This document shows, piece by piece, positions 36,661 through 45,736 of a stretch of DNA of 46,594 nucleotides. The DNA lies in NCBI GenBank assembly GCA_003599275.1, contig QZJG01000049.1, forward strand, positions 1 to 46,594, read 5' to 3'. The DNA comes from Nitrospiraceae bacterium (GTDB lineage Bacteria; Nitrospirota; Thermodesulfovibrionia; UBA6902). Below the pieces are notes generated by a model. The model ran no database searches. It was not told where the DNA came from and saw only the letters and a program-made list of their open reading frames with translations. The translations under genes and the position numbers were made by a program. Position 1 is the stretch's first letter. Each line of letters starts with the position of its first letter.

Positions 36661-38832
36661 TCAGGTCCGTACTCTTGTTACTTCTATGACCCCGCTAAGC
36701 TGGGACAACTTTTTTATAATCTCGTCAAGCCTTTGCTTGTCTTTTATATCGAGGATGAAATTGAAAAGCGCCTGTTTCTCGTGTGTAGTAGTTGCATCGA
36801 GATGGTTTATGTTGACATTGTTAGTCGACAGGACCGCGCTCAACTCCGCAAGCAGTCCCCTTTTGTCTATTGTAAGCACTTGTATCTTCACCGCATAAGT
36901 GGTGTCCCCTCCCGCCGTCCATTCCACCTCCACCAGGCGGTCTGCATCGATGGTCTGCGTGTCGAGTGTCGGACAGTCCGACGTATGTATCGATATCCCC
37001 CTGCCTCTCGTAACGAAGCCCGTCACCTTTTCTCCCGGCAGGGGATAGCAGCACTTTGAGCGGTGGAACATGATATTGTCTACGCCCTTGATCTTTATCC
37101 CCTTGCCTTCCTCCTGTTTTTGAGCTTCCTTTTTTACGGGGAGTTTTTCCTTCTCGACCTTTTCGGGTTCGGGCAGGAGTTTCCTGGCGATCTTGTGGAC
37201 GGAAATCCTTCCATACCCAATCGCAACGAAAAGGTCCTCATGCGTTTGTATCTTATAGGGCTTGGCGACATCAAGTATCTCCCTTGACTTTGCAAGTGAC
37301 GGGCTTAGACCGTATCTCCTGAAGGCCTTTTCAAGCAGCTCTTCCCCTAACAGCAGCCCCTTCTTTCTCTCTTCTACCTTGAGCCACTGTTTTATCCGCG
37401 CCTTGGCCCTTGGGGTCTTGACATACTTCAACCAGTCTCTGCTCGGCGTATGCCCCTGGGAAGTGATGATCTCTACTGTGTCGCCGTTTTGCAGTTTATA
37501 TCTCAAAGGGACTATCCTGCTGTTGACCTTGGCCCCGATACATTGATGCCCCACCATCGTGTGGATGCTGTAGGCAAAATCCACGGGGGTCGCGTCAAGG
37601 GGCAGCTCCACTATATCGCCTTCCGGGGTAAAAACATAAACAACACCGGGAGAAATATTGCCCTTGACCTCCTCGAGGAACTCCTTTGCGTCGGGTGTTT
37701 CTTTCTGCGCCTTTACAAGGTCCCTGAGCCAGGTAAAATATTTGTCGTCTACCTTCTCCGCATAATCCCCTTCCTTGTATTTCCAGTGCGCTGCGATGCC
37801 TTCCTCTGCGATACTGTTCATCTCATCTGTCCTGATCTGGAATTCAACCCTCTCCCCCCGCGGCCCGATAATGGTTGTGTGAAGGGACTGATAGAGGTTT
37901 GACTTCGGCGCCCCGATAAAGTCCTTGAATCTGCCGGGCACAGGCGTCCAGAGCGAATGAATAAGACCGAGGATGCCGTAACAGTTTGCGGACGTATCGG
38001 TAATTATCCGCAGGGCTATCACGTCATACACCAATTCAAAAGGTATTTTCTGCTTCAGCATTTTCTGATAAATGCCATGGTAGTGTTTTACCCTGCCGAA
38101 TATCCTGCCCGGGATGGAGGCGGCCTTCAAATGGGCCTCCACTATCTTTATCACTTCGGCAAGATAGCCTTCCTGTTCTTCCCTCTTTTTGGCCACCTGC
38201 CGGACGAGCTGCTCATATATCTCCGGCATGAGGAATTTGAAACTCAGGTCCTCAAGCTCCGACTTCAACCAGCCTATTCCGAGCCGGTTGGCGAGAGGGG
38301 CGTATATCTCCATGGTCTCCTGTGCGATCTTCTCCCTCTTTTCAGGGGAAAGATATTCGAGTGTGCGCATATTGTGGAGCCTGTCCGCAAACTTGATGAG
38401 AATTACCCTCATGTCTTCGGCCATCGCGAGCAGCATCTTCCTGAAGTTCTCGGCCTGCGCCTCTTCACTTGTCCTGAATTCAATCCTGCTCAGTTTTGTA
38501 AGGCTCTCGACGAGAAAGGCGATGTCGTCTCCGAACAGTTCTTTTATGTCCTCGACAGTTGTGTCCGTATCTTCAATCGTATCATGCAGGAGTCCCGCAC
38601 CTATGGTATTCGTGTCCATGCGCATCTCGCACAGTATGGCAGCCACGGCGAGGGGATGCTCTATATAAGCCCCTCCGCCTTTTCTCTTTTGCTTAAAGTG
38701 CGCCTCGTTGGAGAAGGCATAAGCCCTTCTTAAAAGATTTGCGTCCGATTCAGGGTTATAAGAGAAGACCCTGTCGATGAGGGCATCAACGGTATTAATG
38801 TCTTTTAATACAGCCATGGTTTTATTATACAA
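36661..38832 (-). CDS. relA: Bifunctional (p)ppGpp synthetase/hydrolase, Rel/SpoT family
   Basis: Makes and degrades the stringent-response alarmone. The N-terminal HD hydrolase domain (GAYIEHPLAVAAIL, then LLHDTIEDTD) is intact. The synthetase domain has RFKDFIGAPK and YQSLHTTIIGPRGERVEFQIRT; the RxKD signature marks a bifunctional Rel/SpoT-type enzyme. TGS (VYVFTPEGDIVELP) and C-terminal ACT domains follow. It is 723 residues from a TTG; the ATG five codons in (38817) is a likelier start. A TATAAT lies 7 nt before that ATG, hinting at a very short leader. ogt follows directly. Confidence 0.97.
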   Translation of the reverse strand: MYNKTMAVLKDINTVDALIDRVFSYNPESDANLLRRAYAFSNEAHFKQKRKGGGAYIEHPLAVAAILCEMRMDTNTIGAGLLHDTIEDTDTTVEDIKELFGDDIAFLVESLTKLSRIEFRTSEEAQAENFRKMLLAMAEDMRVILIKFADRLHNMRTLEYLSPEKREKIAQETMEIYAPLANRLGIGWLKSELEDLSFKFLMPEIYEQLVRQVAKKREEQEGYLAEVIKIVEAHLKAASIPGRIFGRVKHYHGIYQKMLKQKIPFELVYDVIALRIITDTSANCYGILGLIHSLWTPVPGRFKDFIGAPKSNLYQSLHTTIIGPRGERVEFQIRTDEMNSIAEEGIAAHWKYKEGDYAEKVDDKYFTWLRDLVKAQKETPDAKEFLEEVKGNISPGVVYVFTPEGDIVELPLDATPVDFAYSIHTMVGHQCIGAKVNSRIVPLRYKLQNGDTVEIITSQGHTPSRDWLKYVKTPRAKARIKQWLKVEERKKGLLLGEELLEKAFRRYGLSPSLAKSREILDVAKPYKIQTHEDLFVAIGYGRISVHKIARKLLPEPEKVEKEKLPVKKEAQKQEEGKGIKIKGVDNIMFHRSKCCYPLPGEKVTGFVTRGRGISIHTSDCPTLDTQTIDADRLVEVEWTAGGDTTYAVKIQVLTIDKRGLLAELSAVLSTNNVNINHLDATTTHEKQALFNFILDIKDKQRLDEIIKKLSQLSGVIEVTRVRT

Positions 38833-38857
38833 AAAATGATGTGTATCGGATTTAAAT

Positions 38858-39295
38858 TTAAATAATGCCGCTGTAGTAAGAAAACAGGGCTCGAAGGGCT
38901 TCCGGGTCTACCTTGTGAACATGACTGTAAATAATGCGGTCCATCGCAGCTATGGTTTCGCCGTCTGCAGTAATCCATGCCCTGCCGAGCGAATCCCTGC
39001 GTGAGGTGGAGATAATTTCTCCGTGTATTTCGGCCTTGAACCCCGGTCTCAAAAGGGGAGAAACGGTCACGTCTTCAACAAGAGACATGACGGCGGACAG
39101 ATTGAAATCATGGGAATAAATCACCAGCCAGCCTAAAAGCTGCGCCATCGCCTCAATATAAATTACTCCGGGGACCAGCGCCTTTTTTTTGAAATGCCCC
39201 CTCAGGAACTCCTCGGAAAGAGTGAAGGTCTTCACCCCGGTTATCGATTTGCCCTTCTCTATGTTTTCTATTTTGTCGTAGTACAGGAACCGCAT
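38858..39295 (-). CDS. FabZ-like 3-hydroxyacyl-ACP dehydratase
   Basis: About 145 residues from MRFLYYDKIENI. An upstream in-frame ATG (39367) would add 24 residues overlapping the ketosynthase, without a ribosome site. The hot-dog signature GHFKKKALVPGVIYIEAMAQ holds the catalytic His and Glu equivalents of FabA/FabZ. The remainder (VEDVTVSPLLRPGFKAEIHGEI) is typical of the fold. It sits immediately downstream of the Cys-less ketosynthase, so the two probably act on the same ACP-bound substrate. No ACP gene lies next to them. Confidence 0.82.
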   Translation of the reverse strand: MRFLYYDKIENIEKGKSITGVKTFTLSEEFLRGHFKKKALVPGVIYIEAMAQLLGWLVIYSHDFNLSAVMSLVEDVTVSPLLRPGFKAEIHGEIISTSRRDSLGRAWITADGETIAAMDRIIYSHVHKVDPEALRALFSYYSGII

Positions 39296-39333
39296 GTAGT
39301 TTAAGTATTTCTTGTAAGTTGTTGGCCTGACGG

Positions 39334-40602
39334 CTATTCCACCGCCTCTATTATCAATGAAACACACTGCCCTTCATAGCTGTGTGCGTTTATCAGTATC
39401 CTCTTGATGTCCCTTTTAACTGGTCCCCTGCAGGGAACGTTAAATCGAACATTTCCGTCCAAAGGTCCGGCATTTACTACAGCCGGAATTATACCATTCT
39501 GCAGCATGTGTATTCCCAATACAACGTCTACTGCAGGGGCGCCCGCAAGCATATGACCGAGGGCGCCTTTGGATGAAAATACGTTCACTTTATTTATGCG
39601 GTCCGAGAACGTTTGATGAATGGCCCCGATCTCGTTTTTATCTCCATCCCTGGTCCCGTCGCCGTGAGCAATGATCAAATCAATATCAGCAGGTTTGAGG
39701 CCGGCTTTAGCAAGTGCGCCTTCCATCGCCCTTGAAATTGCCTCTGAAGCAGGGCCGTTGAACTCCCTGCTTTTTCCAAAAGAACAGGAGTATCCCGTAA
39801 GCGCGGCCAAACAGGGAGCGCTTCTTTTTTTTGCGGAAGATAAAAGCTCAAGGGCGACGATCCCGCAGCCTTCTCCCAGGATGGTCCCGTTTCTCTCTTC
39901 GCTGAACGGGCGGCATGTGTAATCCCCTCTTTGTCCCTCCGTCAATATACCGTACCATGAAGCGCGGGACATACTTGACGGAGACACTTTTTCGCTCACG
40001 CCTCCGGCAAGCACTGCCAGCGCCTTTTTTTCGATAAGGGAGTTGGCGCCCTCTATAATTGCATGCGCGCCCGAGTCTGCGTGAGGAGAGAAGACGGCAT
40101 TCTCTCCCTTTATCCCGAGGTCAATGGCAACCTGGCAGAAACTTATGTTGTTCAGCATGGAAAGAGGCCATAGGGGATAGACTTCCCTGTATGCCCCCGA
40201 AAAAAAAGCCTTGTAGTCCAAACTTCCCTGCGGGCCCAAAGATTTCAAGATTGCGGGCAAGAGGTCCCCGATATTGTAGTCGACCATCCCCATACCTGTA
40301 AAAAATCCCATCTCTTCTCCGGGGACATACGCGGCATCGAGCTTTGCATGACTGAATGCAGCACGGGCCGCTTTCATAAGCATGAGTGAATGCCTGTCCA
40401 TAATGCGGGCATCTCTTGGATGGACGCCAACTGCCGAGGAGTCCAGGCCATGCACCTGGGCGGCTGCCTTACAATTAAAGCTGCTGACATCAAAACCTTC
40501 AACTGTTCGTATTCCCTTTCCGCCGGCAAGCAGAGAAGCCCAGGTTTCTGTGCCGAGAGAAGTAACAATACCGGTTCCGGTTATAACGACTTTATCATCC
40601 AT
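39334..40602 (-). CDS. Ketosynthase-like protein lacking the active-site cysteine
   Basis: 422 residues with the complete thiolase fold of FabF-type beta-ketoacyl-ACP synthases (MDDKVVITGTGIVTSLG at the start). Where FabF has STACTSG, this protein has SPHADSG, so the nucleophilic Cys is Ala. The two catalytic His motifs are kept: IIAHGDGTRDGDKNE and SSKGALGHMLAGA. Such Cys-less homologues occur as chain-length-factor or malonyl-ACP decarboxylase (KSQ-like) subunits in type II systems. Direct condensation is therefore unlikely unless it pairs with an intact KS encoded elsewhere. AGGAGG lies about 12 nt before the ATG. A FabZ-like dehydratase follows. Confidence 0.85.
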   Translation of the reverse strand: MDDKVVITGTGIVTSLGTETWASLLAGGKGIRTVEGFDVSSFNCKAAAQVHGLDSSAVGVHPRDARIMDRHSLMLMKAARAAFSHAKLDAAYVPGEEMGFFTGMGMVDYNIGDLLPAILKSLGPQGSLDYKAFFSGAYREVYPLWPLSMLNNISFCQVAIDLGIKGENAVFSPHADSGAHAIIEGANSLIEKKALAVLAGGVSEKVSPSSMSRASWYGILTEGQRGDYTCRPFSEERNGTILGEGCGIVALELLSSAKKRSAPCLAALTGYSCSFGKSREFNGPASEAISRAMEGALAKAGLKPADIDLIIAHGDGTRDGDKNEIGAIHQTFSDRINKVNVFSSKGALGHMLAGAPAVDVVLGIHMLQNGIIPAVVNAGPLDGNVRFNVPCRGPVKRDIKRILINAHSYEGQCVSLIIEAVE

Positions 40603-40756
40603 AAAAATCCGCTATCCTCCTGAAAATCTTCACGCCTTGATTCAATAAGGATACAGGTTATACAAGCGGGACAGTTGAAACTTTTATTAAGACATCGCAG
40701 CATGGTAAAATATTCATATTTTGGGGTATAGTCTAAAGTAACCGCTGAGTAATTAT

Positions 40757-40779
40757 CAACCTCGATACCGTCGAGGTTG
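40757..40779 (+). promoter_or_regulatory. Hairpin in the leader of the SH3-domain protein gene
   Basis: CAACCTCGA-TACCG-TCGAGGTTG: a perfect 9-bp stem 26 bp before the ATG at 40806. No T-run follows. It could be an operator or an mRNA-stabilising structure. Confidence 0.5.
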
Positions 40780-40805
40780 CAGAGACGCAGCCCATTAAAC
40801 ATACG

Positions 40806-41375
40806 ATGAAGAAATTCGGGAATACAGGCAATCTGATGATATTTCCGCTGCTGATTGTACTGGCAATCGGTGTAGCCTTCGCGGCTGAAAACGACAGCCG
40901 TGACGTCTACGTAAATGTCCCCATTGAAAATCTCCGGTCCTCTCCTGACGGTAAAAAGATCGGCAACCTTTTCTATGGCTCCAGGCTCAGGGAACTGGAG
41001 AGAAAAGGGAAATGGGTGCGTGTGCGCACCGAGGGGTGGATTTTCGAACAGTCTGTTTCGGACGGGGAGCCGGCGCAGCCCCCAAAGGAAAAAAGCGCGC
41101 TCGAAATAGAGTCGTGGAAGTGGGCCAATGAAAAGGGCCCTCACCGTATAAGGATTGAAGGCGTCATCCGGAACAACTCAGCCGATATCCTCTCCGACGT
41201 CCGCATGTCCATTACTGCAAAGGATGCCGATGGAAACTTTTTGGGGACGGCAAACGTCGTGGTACAACCGGGTACAATCCCTCCGGGGATCTCATCGATC
41301 TTTACTGCATATATCAAAGACGCCGTATGCGTGACAAGCACCATCGATATCACTTACAGATTTGACGTCCGGTAG
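40806..41375 (+). CDS. Exported SH3-domain protein
   Basis: 189 residues. A signal peptide (LMIFPLLIVLAIGVAFA-A) is followed by a bacterial SH3 domain (about residues 33-85: VNVPIENLRSSPDGKKIG, then KGKWVRVRTEGWIFEQ). A second beta domain (about 98-189) resembles the FxLYD type, with IRIEGVIRNNSADILSDVRM and TANVVVQPGTIPPG. The combination suggests a periplasmic protein interacting with the cell wall or other envelope components. The ribosome site is weak. It precedes argH by about 70 bp. Confidence 0.8.
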   Translation: MKKFGNTGNLMIFPLLIVLAIGVAFAAENDSRDVYVNVPIENLRSSPDGKKIGNLFYGSRLRELERKGKWVRVRTEGWIFEQSVSDGEPAQPPKEKSALEIESWKWANEKGPHRIRIEGVIRNNSADILSDVRMSITAKDADGNFLGTANVVVQPGTIPPGISSIFTAYIKDAVCVTSTIDITYRFDVR

Positions 41376-41443
41376 TTTTACTTTTCCCGTTCTCTCCATT
41401 GAACAGTTGACTATGCGCAAGGTTAAGTTTTATTCTTACTTTT

Positions 41444-42835
41444 ATGAAAAAACTCTGGTCCGGCAGGTTTAAGGAAAAGACCGAGAAGGCAGTGGAGAAA
41501 TTTACTTCTTCACTTTCTTTTGACGTCAGGCTTTGGAAGTACGATATAGAGGGGAGCATTGCCCATGTAAAGATGTTGGGCAGGCAAAAAATAATCCCGT
41601 TGAAGGATGCCGCTTTGGTCCTGCGGGGCCTTGAGGAAATAAAAGAAGAAATACAAAACGGCAGGTTCAGGTTTCATGACAGTCTCGAGGATGTACACAT
41701 GAACATCGAACATGCCCTTATTAAGAAAGTCGGTCCCGCCGGAGGGAAGCTGCACACTGCGAGAAGCCGTAACGACCAGGTTGCCCTTGACCTCAGGCTT
41801 TTTCTCAGAGATGAAATCCGCGAGATACTCAGGGCGACCGACAAATTCCGGAAAGTCCTTGTTGTTCTGTCTGAGAAAAACATCGACGCTGTCATGCCGG
41901 GTTTCACCCATCTTCAAAAAGCACAGCCCGTGCTGCTGTCTCATCATCTGCTCGCCTATTTTGAGATGCTTGAACGGGACAGTGCAAGGTTTGAGGACTG
42001 TCTGAAGAGGGTGAATGTCCTTCCGCTTGGTTCTGCCGCGCTGGCAGGGACCACGCTTCCCATTGACAGGAACTATGTGGCGCGTCTGCTGAAATTCCCG
42101 GTGATATCGGAAAACAGCATGGACGCAGTGTCCGACAGGGATTTCGTCATCGAATTTATCTCCGCGTCAAGCATGCTGATGGTCCACCTGTCGAGGCTCG
42201 CAGAGGAAATCATTATCTGGAACAACGACGAGTTCGGCTTCATAGATCTCCCTGACGCTTTCACGACCGGTTCCAGCATCATGCCGCAGAAAAAAAATCC
42301 CGACGTGCTCGAACTCACGAGGGGCAAATCAGGGAGGGTCTTCGGACATCTCATATCGATGCTGACCGTTATGAAGGGACTTCCGCTTGCATATAACAGG
42401 GACATGCAGGAGGACAAGGAGCCTGTTTTTGATACGGTGGATACGGTAAAATCCTGTCTCAATGTGCTGACCGCAATGATGCCGAAAGTCCGTTTCAACA
42501 AGCAGGCTATGGCGAGGTCTGCGGAAGGAGGCTTTCTTACAGCCACTGACCTGGCGGAATATCTTGTCAGGAAAGGCATGCCTTTCAGGGATGCCCACAG
42601 GGTTACAGGCGAAGTCGTGAGACATTGCGTTGATAACGGGAAAAAAATGAGTGAATTAAGCCTGGAGGAATTCAGACGGTTTTCAGAATTGATCGGGAAA
42701 GATATAGTTCATTTTATTACTGTAGCGACGTCGGTCGACGGGAAGAACTCTGCCGGCGGCACGTCAAAAAAGATGGTACTCGCAAGAATCAGGAAAATAA
42801 AAAGCAGGAAGCGGGGAATGGTGCGTGAAACATAA
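41444..42835 (+). CDS. argH: Argininosuccinate lyase
   Basis: Splits argininosuccinate into arginine and fumarate, the last step of arginine synthesis. It begins MKKLWSGRFKEKTEKAVEKF, has HTARSRNDQVALDLR and the fumarase/aspartase superfamily signature GSSIMPQKKNP (about residues 277-287). The length is 463, as expected. The stop overlaps the next gene by 11 bp, a clear operon sign. Confidence 0.98.
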   Translation: MKKLWSGRFKEKTEKAVEKFTSSLSFDVRLWKYDIEGSIAHVKMLGRQKIIPLKDAALVLRGLEEIKEEIQNGRFRFHDSLEDVHMNIEHALIKKVGPAGGKLHTARSRNDQVALDLRLFLRDEIREILRATDKFRKVLVVLSEKNIDAVMPGFTHLQKAQPVLLSHHLLAYFEMLERDSARFEDCLKRVNVLPLGSAALAGTTLPIDRNYVARLLKFPVISENSMDAVSDRDFVIEFISASSMLMVHLSRLAEEIIIWNNDEFGFIDLPDAFTTGSSIMPQKKNPDVLELTRGKSGRVFGHLISMLTVMKGLPLAYNRDMQEDKEPVFDTVDTVKSCLNVLTAMMPKVRFNKQAMARSAEGGFLTATDLAEYLVRKGMPFRDAHRVTGEVVRHCVDNGKKMSELSLEEFRRFSELIGKDIVHFITVATSVDGKNSAGGTSKKMVLARIRKIKSRKRGMVRET

Positions 42836-43307
42836 GAGGTCAATTCATAACATTAATATTATATTTTTTATTTCTTGTTTCCTGTGTATTATTACTCTTT
42901 CAGCTTGCGGCAGGAGGAGCGATCCGGTTTTGCTTGAGCCTCGGCACGAAAAGGCCGTCGAGAAGAAAACCGAACAAAGCAAAGATATCAAAAAAGATGA
43001 AAAGGAAGAAGGTCCCGGTCGTGAAGCGGAAAAGACAGTTGCCGATGCGCCGACCGGGCTGGTCGGAGTATATACAGGGCAGGGTATTGTCATTACATGG
43101 AACGAGATTGAAGGCCGGGATATAAAATTGTACAGGATATATCGCTCTACAGGCGGTGATTATACACTGGCGGGCGAAACTGTCACGCCTGCATTCACTG
43201 ACAAAACCGTTAAAGTGAATATGACATATTATTACAAGGTGGCTGCAGTCGGCGCGACCGAGGGCCCGCCATCAAAAGAAATCCTTATAACGACGGAGAA
43301 TCATTGA
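42825..43307 (+). CDS. Lipoprotein with fibronectin type III-like domain
   Basis: 160 residues starting with GTG inside argH. A lipoprotein signal ends in LSAC. The mature start CGRRSDPVLLEP resembles the CGxKGPLxLP start of LptM/YifL-type lipoproteins, which are often near amino-acid lyase or lysA genes. A charged linker (Lys/Glu) follows, then one FN3-like domain (APTGLVGVYTGQGIVITWNE, then YRIYRSTGG and YYYKVAAVG). A role in the envelope, perhaps linked to LPS assembly, is only suggested by this similarity and by gmhA next door. Confidence 0.82.
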   Translation: MKHKRSIHNINIIFFISCFLCIITLSACGRRSDPVLLEPRHEKAVEKKTEQSKDIKKDEKEEGPGREAEKTVADAPTGLVGVYTGQGIVITWNEIEGRDIKLYRIYRSTGGDYTLAGETVTPAFTDKTVKVNMTYYYKVAAVGATEGPPSKEILITTENH

Positions 43308-43894
43308 TGATGAGAGAAAAAATAATTAAGGCATTTGAGGAAAGCGTATCTGTCAAGAAGCAGTTTGTTAGTGAAAATATCGATACGATCATGGAAGTCT
43401 CCAGGCTCATTGCAGACTGTTTTAGCCGGGGCGGGAAACTCCTGCTCTTCGGCAACGGCGGCAGTTCCTCGGACGCTTCGCATATCGCGGGCGAATTCGT
43501 AAACAGGTTTACAAAGGACCGTCCGCCTTTCCCGGCTATTGCCCTCAATACAGATATGGCGGTTATGACTTCCATCGCAAATGATTCCGATTACTCGGAA
43601 GTTTTTGCGCGTCAACTCAAAGCGCTCGCCCAGGAAGGCGACGTCGTCATCGCCATAAGCACAAGCGGGAATTCACCGAATGTCCTAAAGGCCATTGAAG
43701 TTGCAAAAAAGAAGAAGTTGAAGTCAATCGCATTTACCGGCGCAAAAGGCGACAAACTGGCGTCCAAAGCGGATTATGTATTTGCCGTACCCTCAAGCAG
43801 CACCCCGAGAATACAGGAGACACACATCACCCTCGGCCATGTCCTCTGCCAGATGGTGGAAGAGATACTCTTTGAAAGCCACAGGAAGAAATAA
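43307..43894 (+). CDS. gmhA: Phosphoheptose isomerase
   Basis: Converts sedoheptulose-7-phosphate to D-glycero-manno-heptose-7-phosphate for LPS inner core. A 195-residue SIS-domain protein with LLLFGNGGSSSDASHIAGEF, AISTSGNSPNVLKAI and the C-terminal ETHITLGHVLCQMVE with the conserved Glu and His. The ATG at 43307 overlaps the previous stop by one base and follows GGAG at 8 nt. It implies an LPS-bearing outer membrane. Confidence 0.96.
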   Translation: MMREKIIKAFEESVSVKKQFVSENIDTIMEVSRLIADCFSRGGKLLLFGNGGSSSDASHIAGEFVNRFTKDRPPFPAIALNTDMAVMTSIANDSDYSEVFARQLKALAQEGDVVIAISTSGNSPNVLKAIEVAKKKKLKSIAFTGAKGDKLASKADYVFAVPSSSTPRIQETHITLGHVLCQMVEEILFESHRKK

Positions 43895-43928
43895 GCTTCA
43901 GGTAGATAAGAGGTTGAAAGCACCAATA

Positions 43929-44522
43929 TCACTTCAATAACGTAATTCCGAGCAGAAACTTGCTTGAATTCAGCGGGTCGTTTGGTTCGACGGTATTTGC
44001 ATTGGAAATATGATGCAGCCTGTAGTTGAAGTCAAGGGCAGTATTTTTGTGTATTAAATAATGGATGCCGATCCCGCCCTGATAATTGCCGTTGTAATCC
44101 GAGCCGAGTCCGGAGACATCAATATTTGTATAAACCAGTCCGCCGCCTGCAAAAATATAAGGGACTATTTTTTCAGTGGCGGTGAAATCCCAGCAGGCCA
44201 AAAAATTGATCCCTGTCATAATACCGTCATCCGGATGAAACACATATGAAAAAGGCAGTTCAATCAATATCTCATGCCTTACCTTGTACCAGGACTTTCC
44301 AGCCTCTTCAGTCAAAAAATGACCGTACTGAAGTATCAGGTCGGACTGCTGGACCCTCACGTGAGTATCGCCGAGATTTCTATGGGTCTGCCCGTAACCG
44401 CCCAGTATGGTCCGGTGACTTTTTGCATTGGAAAATGTTGCCGGTTTCTTTTCTTCTGCATAGATCCGGGCAGAAAAAGAAAAGATAAGAAAAGTCAAAG
44501 CCGCAAATATGAGATGTCTCAT
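43929..44522 (-). CDS. PagL-like lipid A deacylase / acyloxyacyl hydrolase family outer-membrane protein
   Basis: 197 residues from the ATG at 44522, which has GAGGA at good spacing; an ATG five codons earlier overlaps that site. A signal peptide (IFAALTFLIFSFSARIYA) precedes an amphipathic beta-barrel with alternating hydrophobic residues. Near the C-terminus RLHHISNANTVEPNDPLNS resembles the PagL active-site region (HxSNA, P-N). It ends in LLGITLLK, a barrel-like terminal strand. Probably an outer-membrane enzyme trimming lipid A; the adjacent gmhA supports an LPS context. Confidence 0.78.
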   Translation of the reverse strand: MRHLIFAALTFLIFSFSARIYAEEKKPATFSNAKSHRTILGGYGQTHRNLGDTHVRVQQSDLILQYGHFLTEEAGKSWYKVRHEILIELPFSYVFHPDDGIMTGINFLACWDFTATEKIVPYIFAGGGLVYTNIDVSGLGSDYNGNYQGGIGIHYLIHKNTALDFNYRLHHISNANTVEPNDPLNSSKFLLGITLLK

Positions 44523-44683
44523 TTTGTCCTCTAACATTGTGCATTTTTGTTTAAGCGTCTGATTATAACTTTTAAATCGTGCAGTTTCAATGAATAAAAA
44601 GAATCCGTTGACAGCGCGACAAATAAGGGATATATCTTTTTATAGAATTCTCAGCCGATTCAGTAATAAACAAGGAGAATGTC

Positions 44684-45463
44684 TTGAAGACTCGTTTAAT
44701 GCGCAACGTACTTATATGTCTGGTCCTGCTAATTGCCGGCTCATTACCGGGATGTATTAGTGAAATTACAAAAATCCCTATGGACACCCTGTATTACGAG
44801 GCAAAGTCAGGGGGAAAAAGTAAAAGCCTTTTTGTGCTGCTTCCCGGACGCAACTCAGCCCCCGATGCATTTGAGAAAGAAGGCTTCATTCAGGCTGTCA
44901 GGGAAAAGGATGTTGCGGTCGACGTGGTGGCAGTCAACGCTCACATAGGCTACTACATGGAAAGAAGTATCACAGTCAGGCTGAAAGAGGATATAATCAA
45001 GCCTGCCAAGTCCAAAGGGTATAAACAAATCTGGCTCGTGGGGATTTCAATGGGAGGATTGGGGGCGCTGCTGTATGAAAAGCAATTCGCACATGACATC
45101 TCGGGCATCATAATAGTTGCACCATATTTAGGTGAAGAAAAAATAGTTGATGAAGTTAGAAAGGCGGGCGGGATATGGAAATGGGCGCCTGATTATATAG
45201 CTGAAGGGGATTGGCAGTCTAAGCTATGGCTTTGGTTGAAACATTATGAACAACATAAAAATAATTTCCCGCCGATATATCTTGGATATGGAGAGGATGA
45301 CCGTTTTGTCTTTGCCGATACGATGCTTGCATCGATTCTTCCGCCTGAACGGGTTATTGTGATAAAGGGGAGTCATGACTGGCAAACATGGAGAAGGCTC
45401 TGGGACGTTCTTCTCGTCAGAACAAAACCAATTATAAATGACAGATCAAATTCCGATGAATGA
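44684..45463 (+). CDS. Alpha/beta-hydrolase lipoprotein
   Basis: 259 residues starting with TTG, chosen because AAGGAG lies 6 nt upstream; the next ATG is 21 nt away. A lipobox-like LPGC ends the signal sequence. The alpha/beta-hydrolase triad is visible: nucleophile in VGISMGGLG (about residue 125), Asp in GYGEDDRF and His in KGSHDWQTW. A Trp-rich cap (IWKWAPDYI, then KLWLWLKHY) lies between. An envelope esterase or related hydrolase of unknown substrate. Confidence 0.85.
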   Translation: MKTRLMRNVLICLVLLIAGSLPGCISEITKIPMDTLYYEAKSGGKSKSLFVLLPGRNSAPDAFEKEGFIQAVREKDVAVDVVAVNAHIGYYMERSITVRLKEDIIKPAKSKGYKQIWLVGISMGGLGALLYEKQFAHDISGIIIVAPYLGEEKIVDEVRKAGGIWKWAPDYIAEGDWQSKLWLWLKHYEQHKNNFPPIYLGYGEDDRFVFADTMLASILPPERVIVIKGSHDWQTWRRLWDVLLVRTKPIINDRSNSDE

Positions 45464-45651
45464 CTCTCCGGTGTTTGTTTATAAACGCAGTTTGACGACA
45501 ACTCCGCTTGTGTGCGTAGGAGATGGTCGATGGTCACCACGTGGAAACACACCAGTATTGTACCCCAATATCTGCCCTTAATTACAATTCTGCTATAGAT
45601 GGTAGCTTGGAAAGTTTGACCGGGCAAGAAAAATCTTTTAAAATCAATCGA

Positions 45652-45736
45652 GCGAGAGTGGCGGAACTGGCAGACGCGCTGGACTTAGGATCCAGTGGGT
45701 AAAACCGTAGGGGTTCAACTCCCCTCTCTCGCACCA
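45652..45736 (+). tRNA. tRNA-Leu (anticodon TAG)
   Basis: A class II tRNA with acceptor GCGAGAG/CTCTCGC, anticodon arm CTGGA-CTTAGGA-TCCAG giving TAG, a short variable arm (TGGGTAAAACCGTA), T-arm GGGGTTCAACTCCCC and encoded CCA. Confidence 0.96.

Noticed and set aside
38825..38830. TATAAT before relA as a leaderless promoter
   Set aside because: No matching -35 box at the usual distance; could be chance in AT-rich sequence, so only mentioned in the gene entry.
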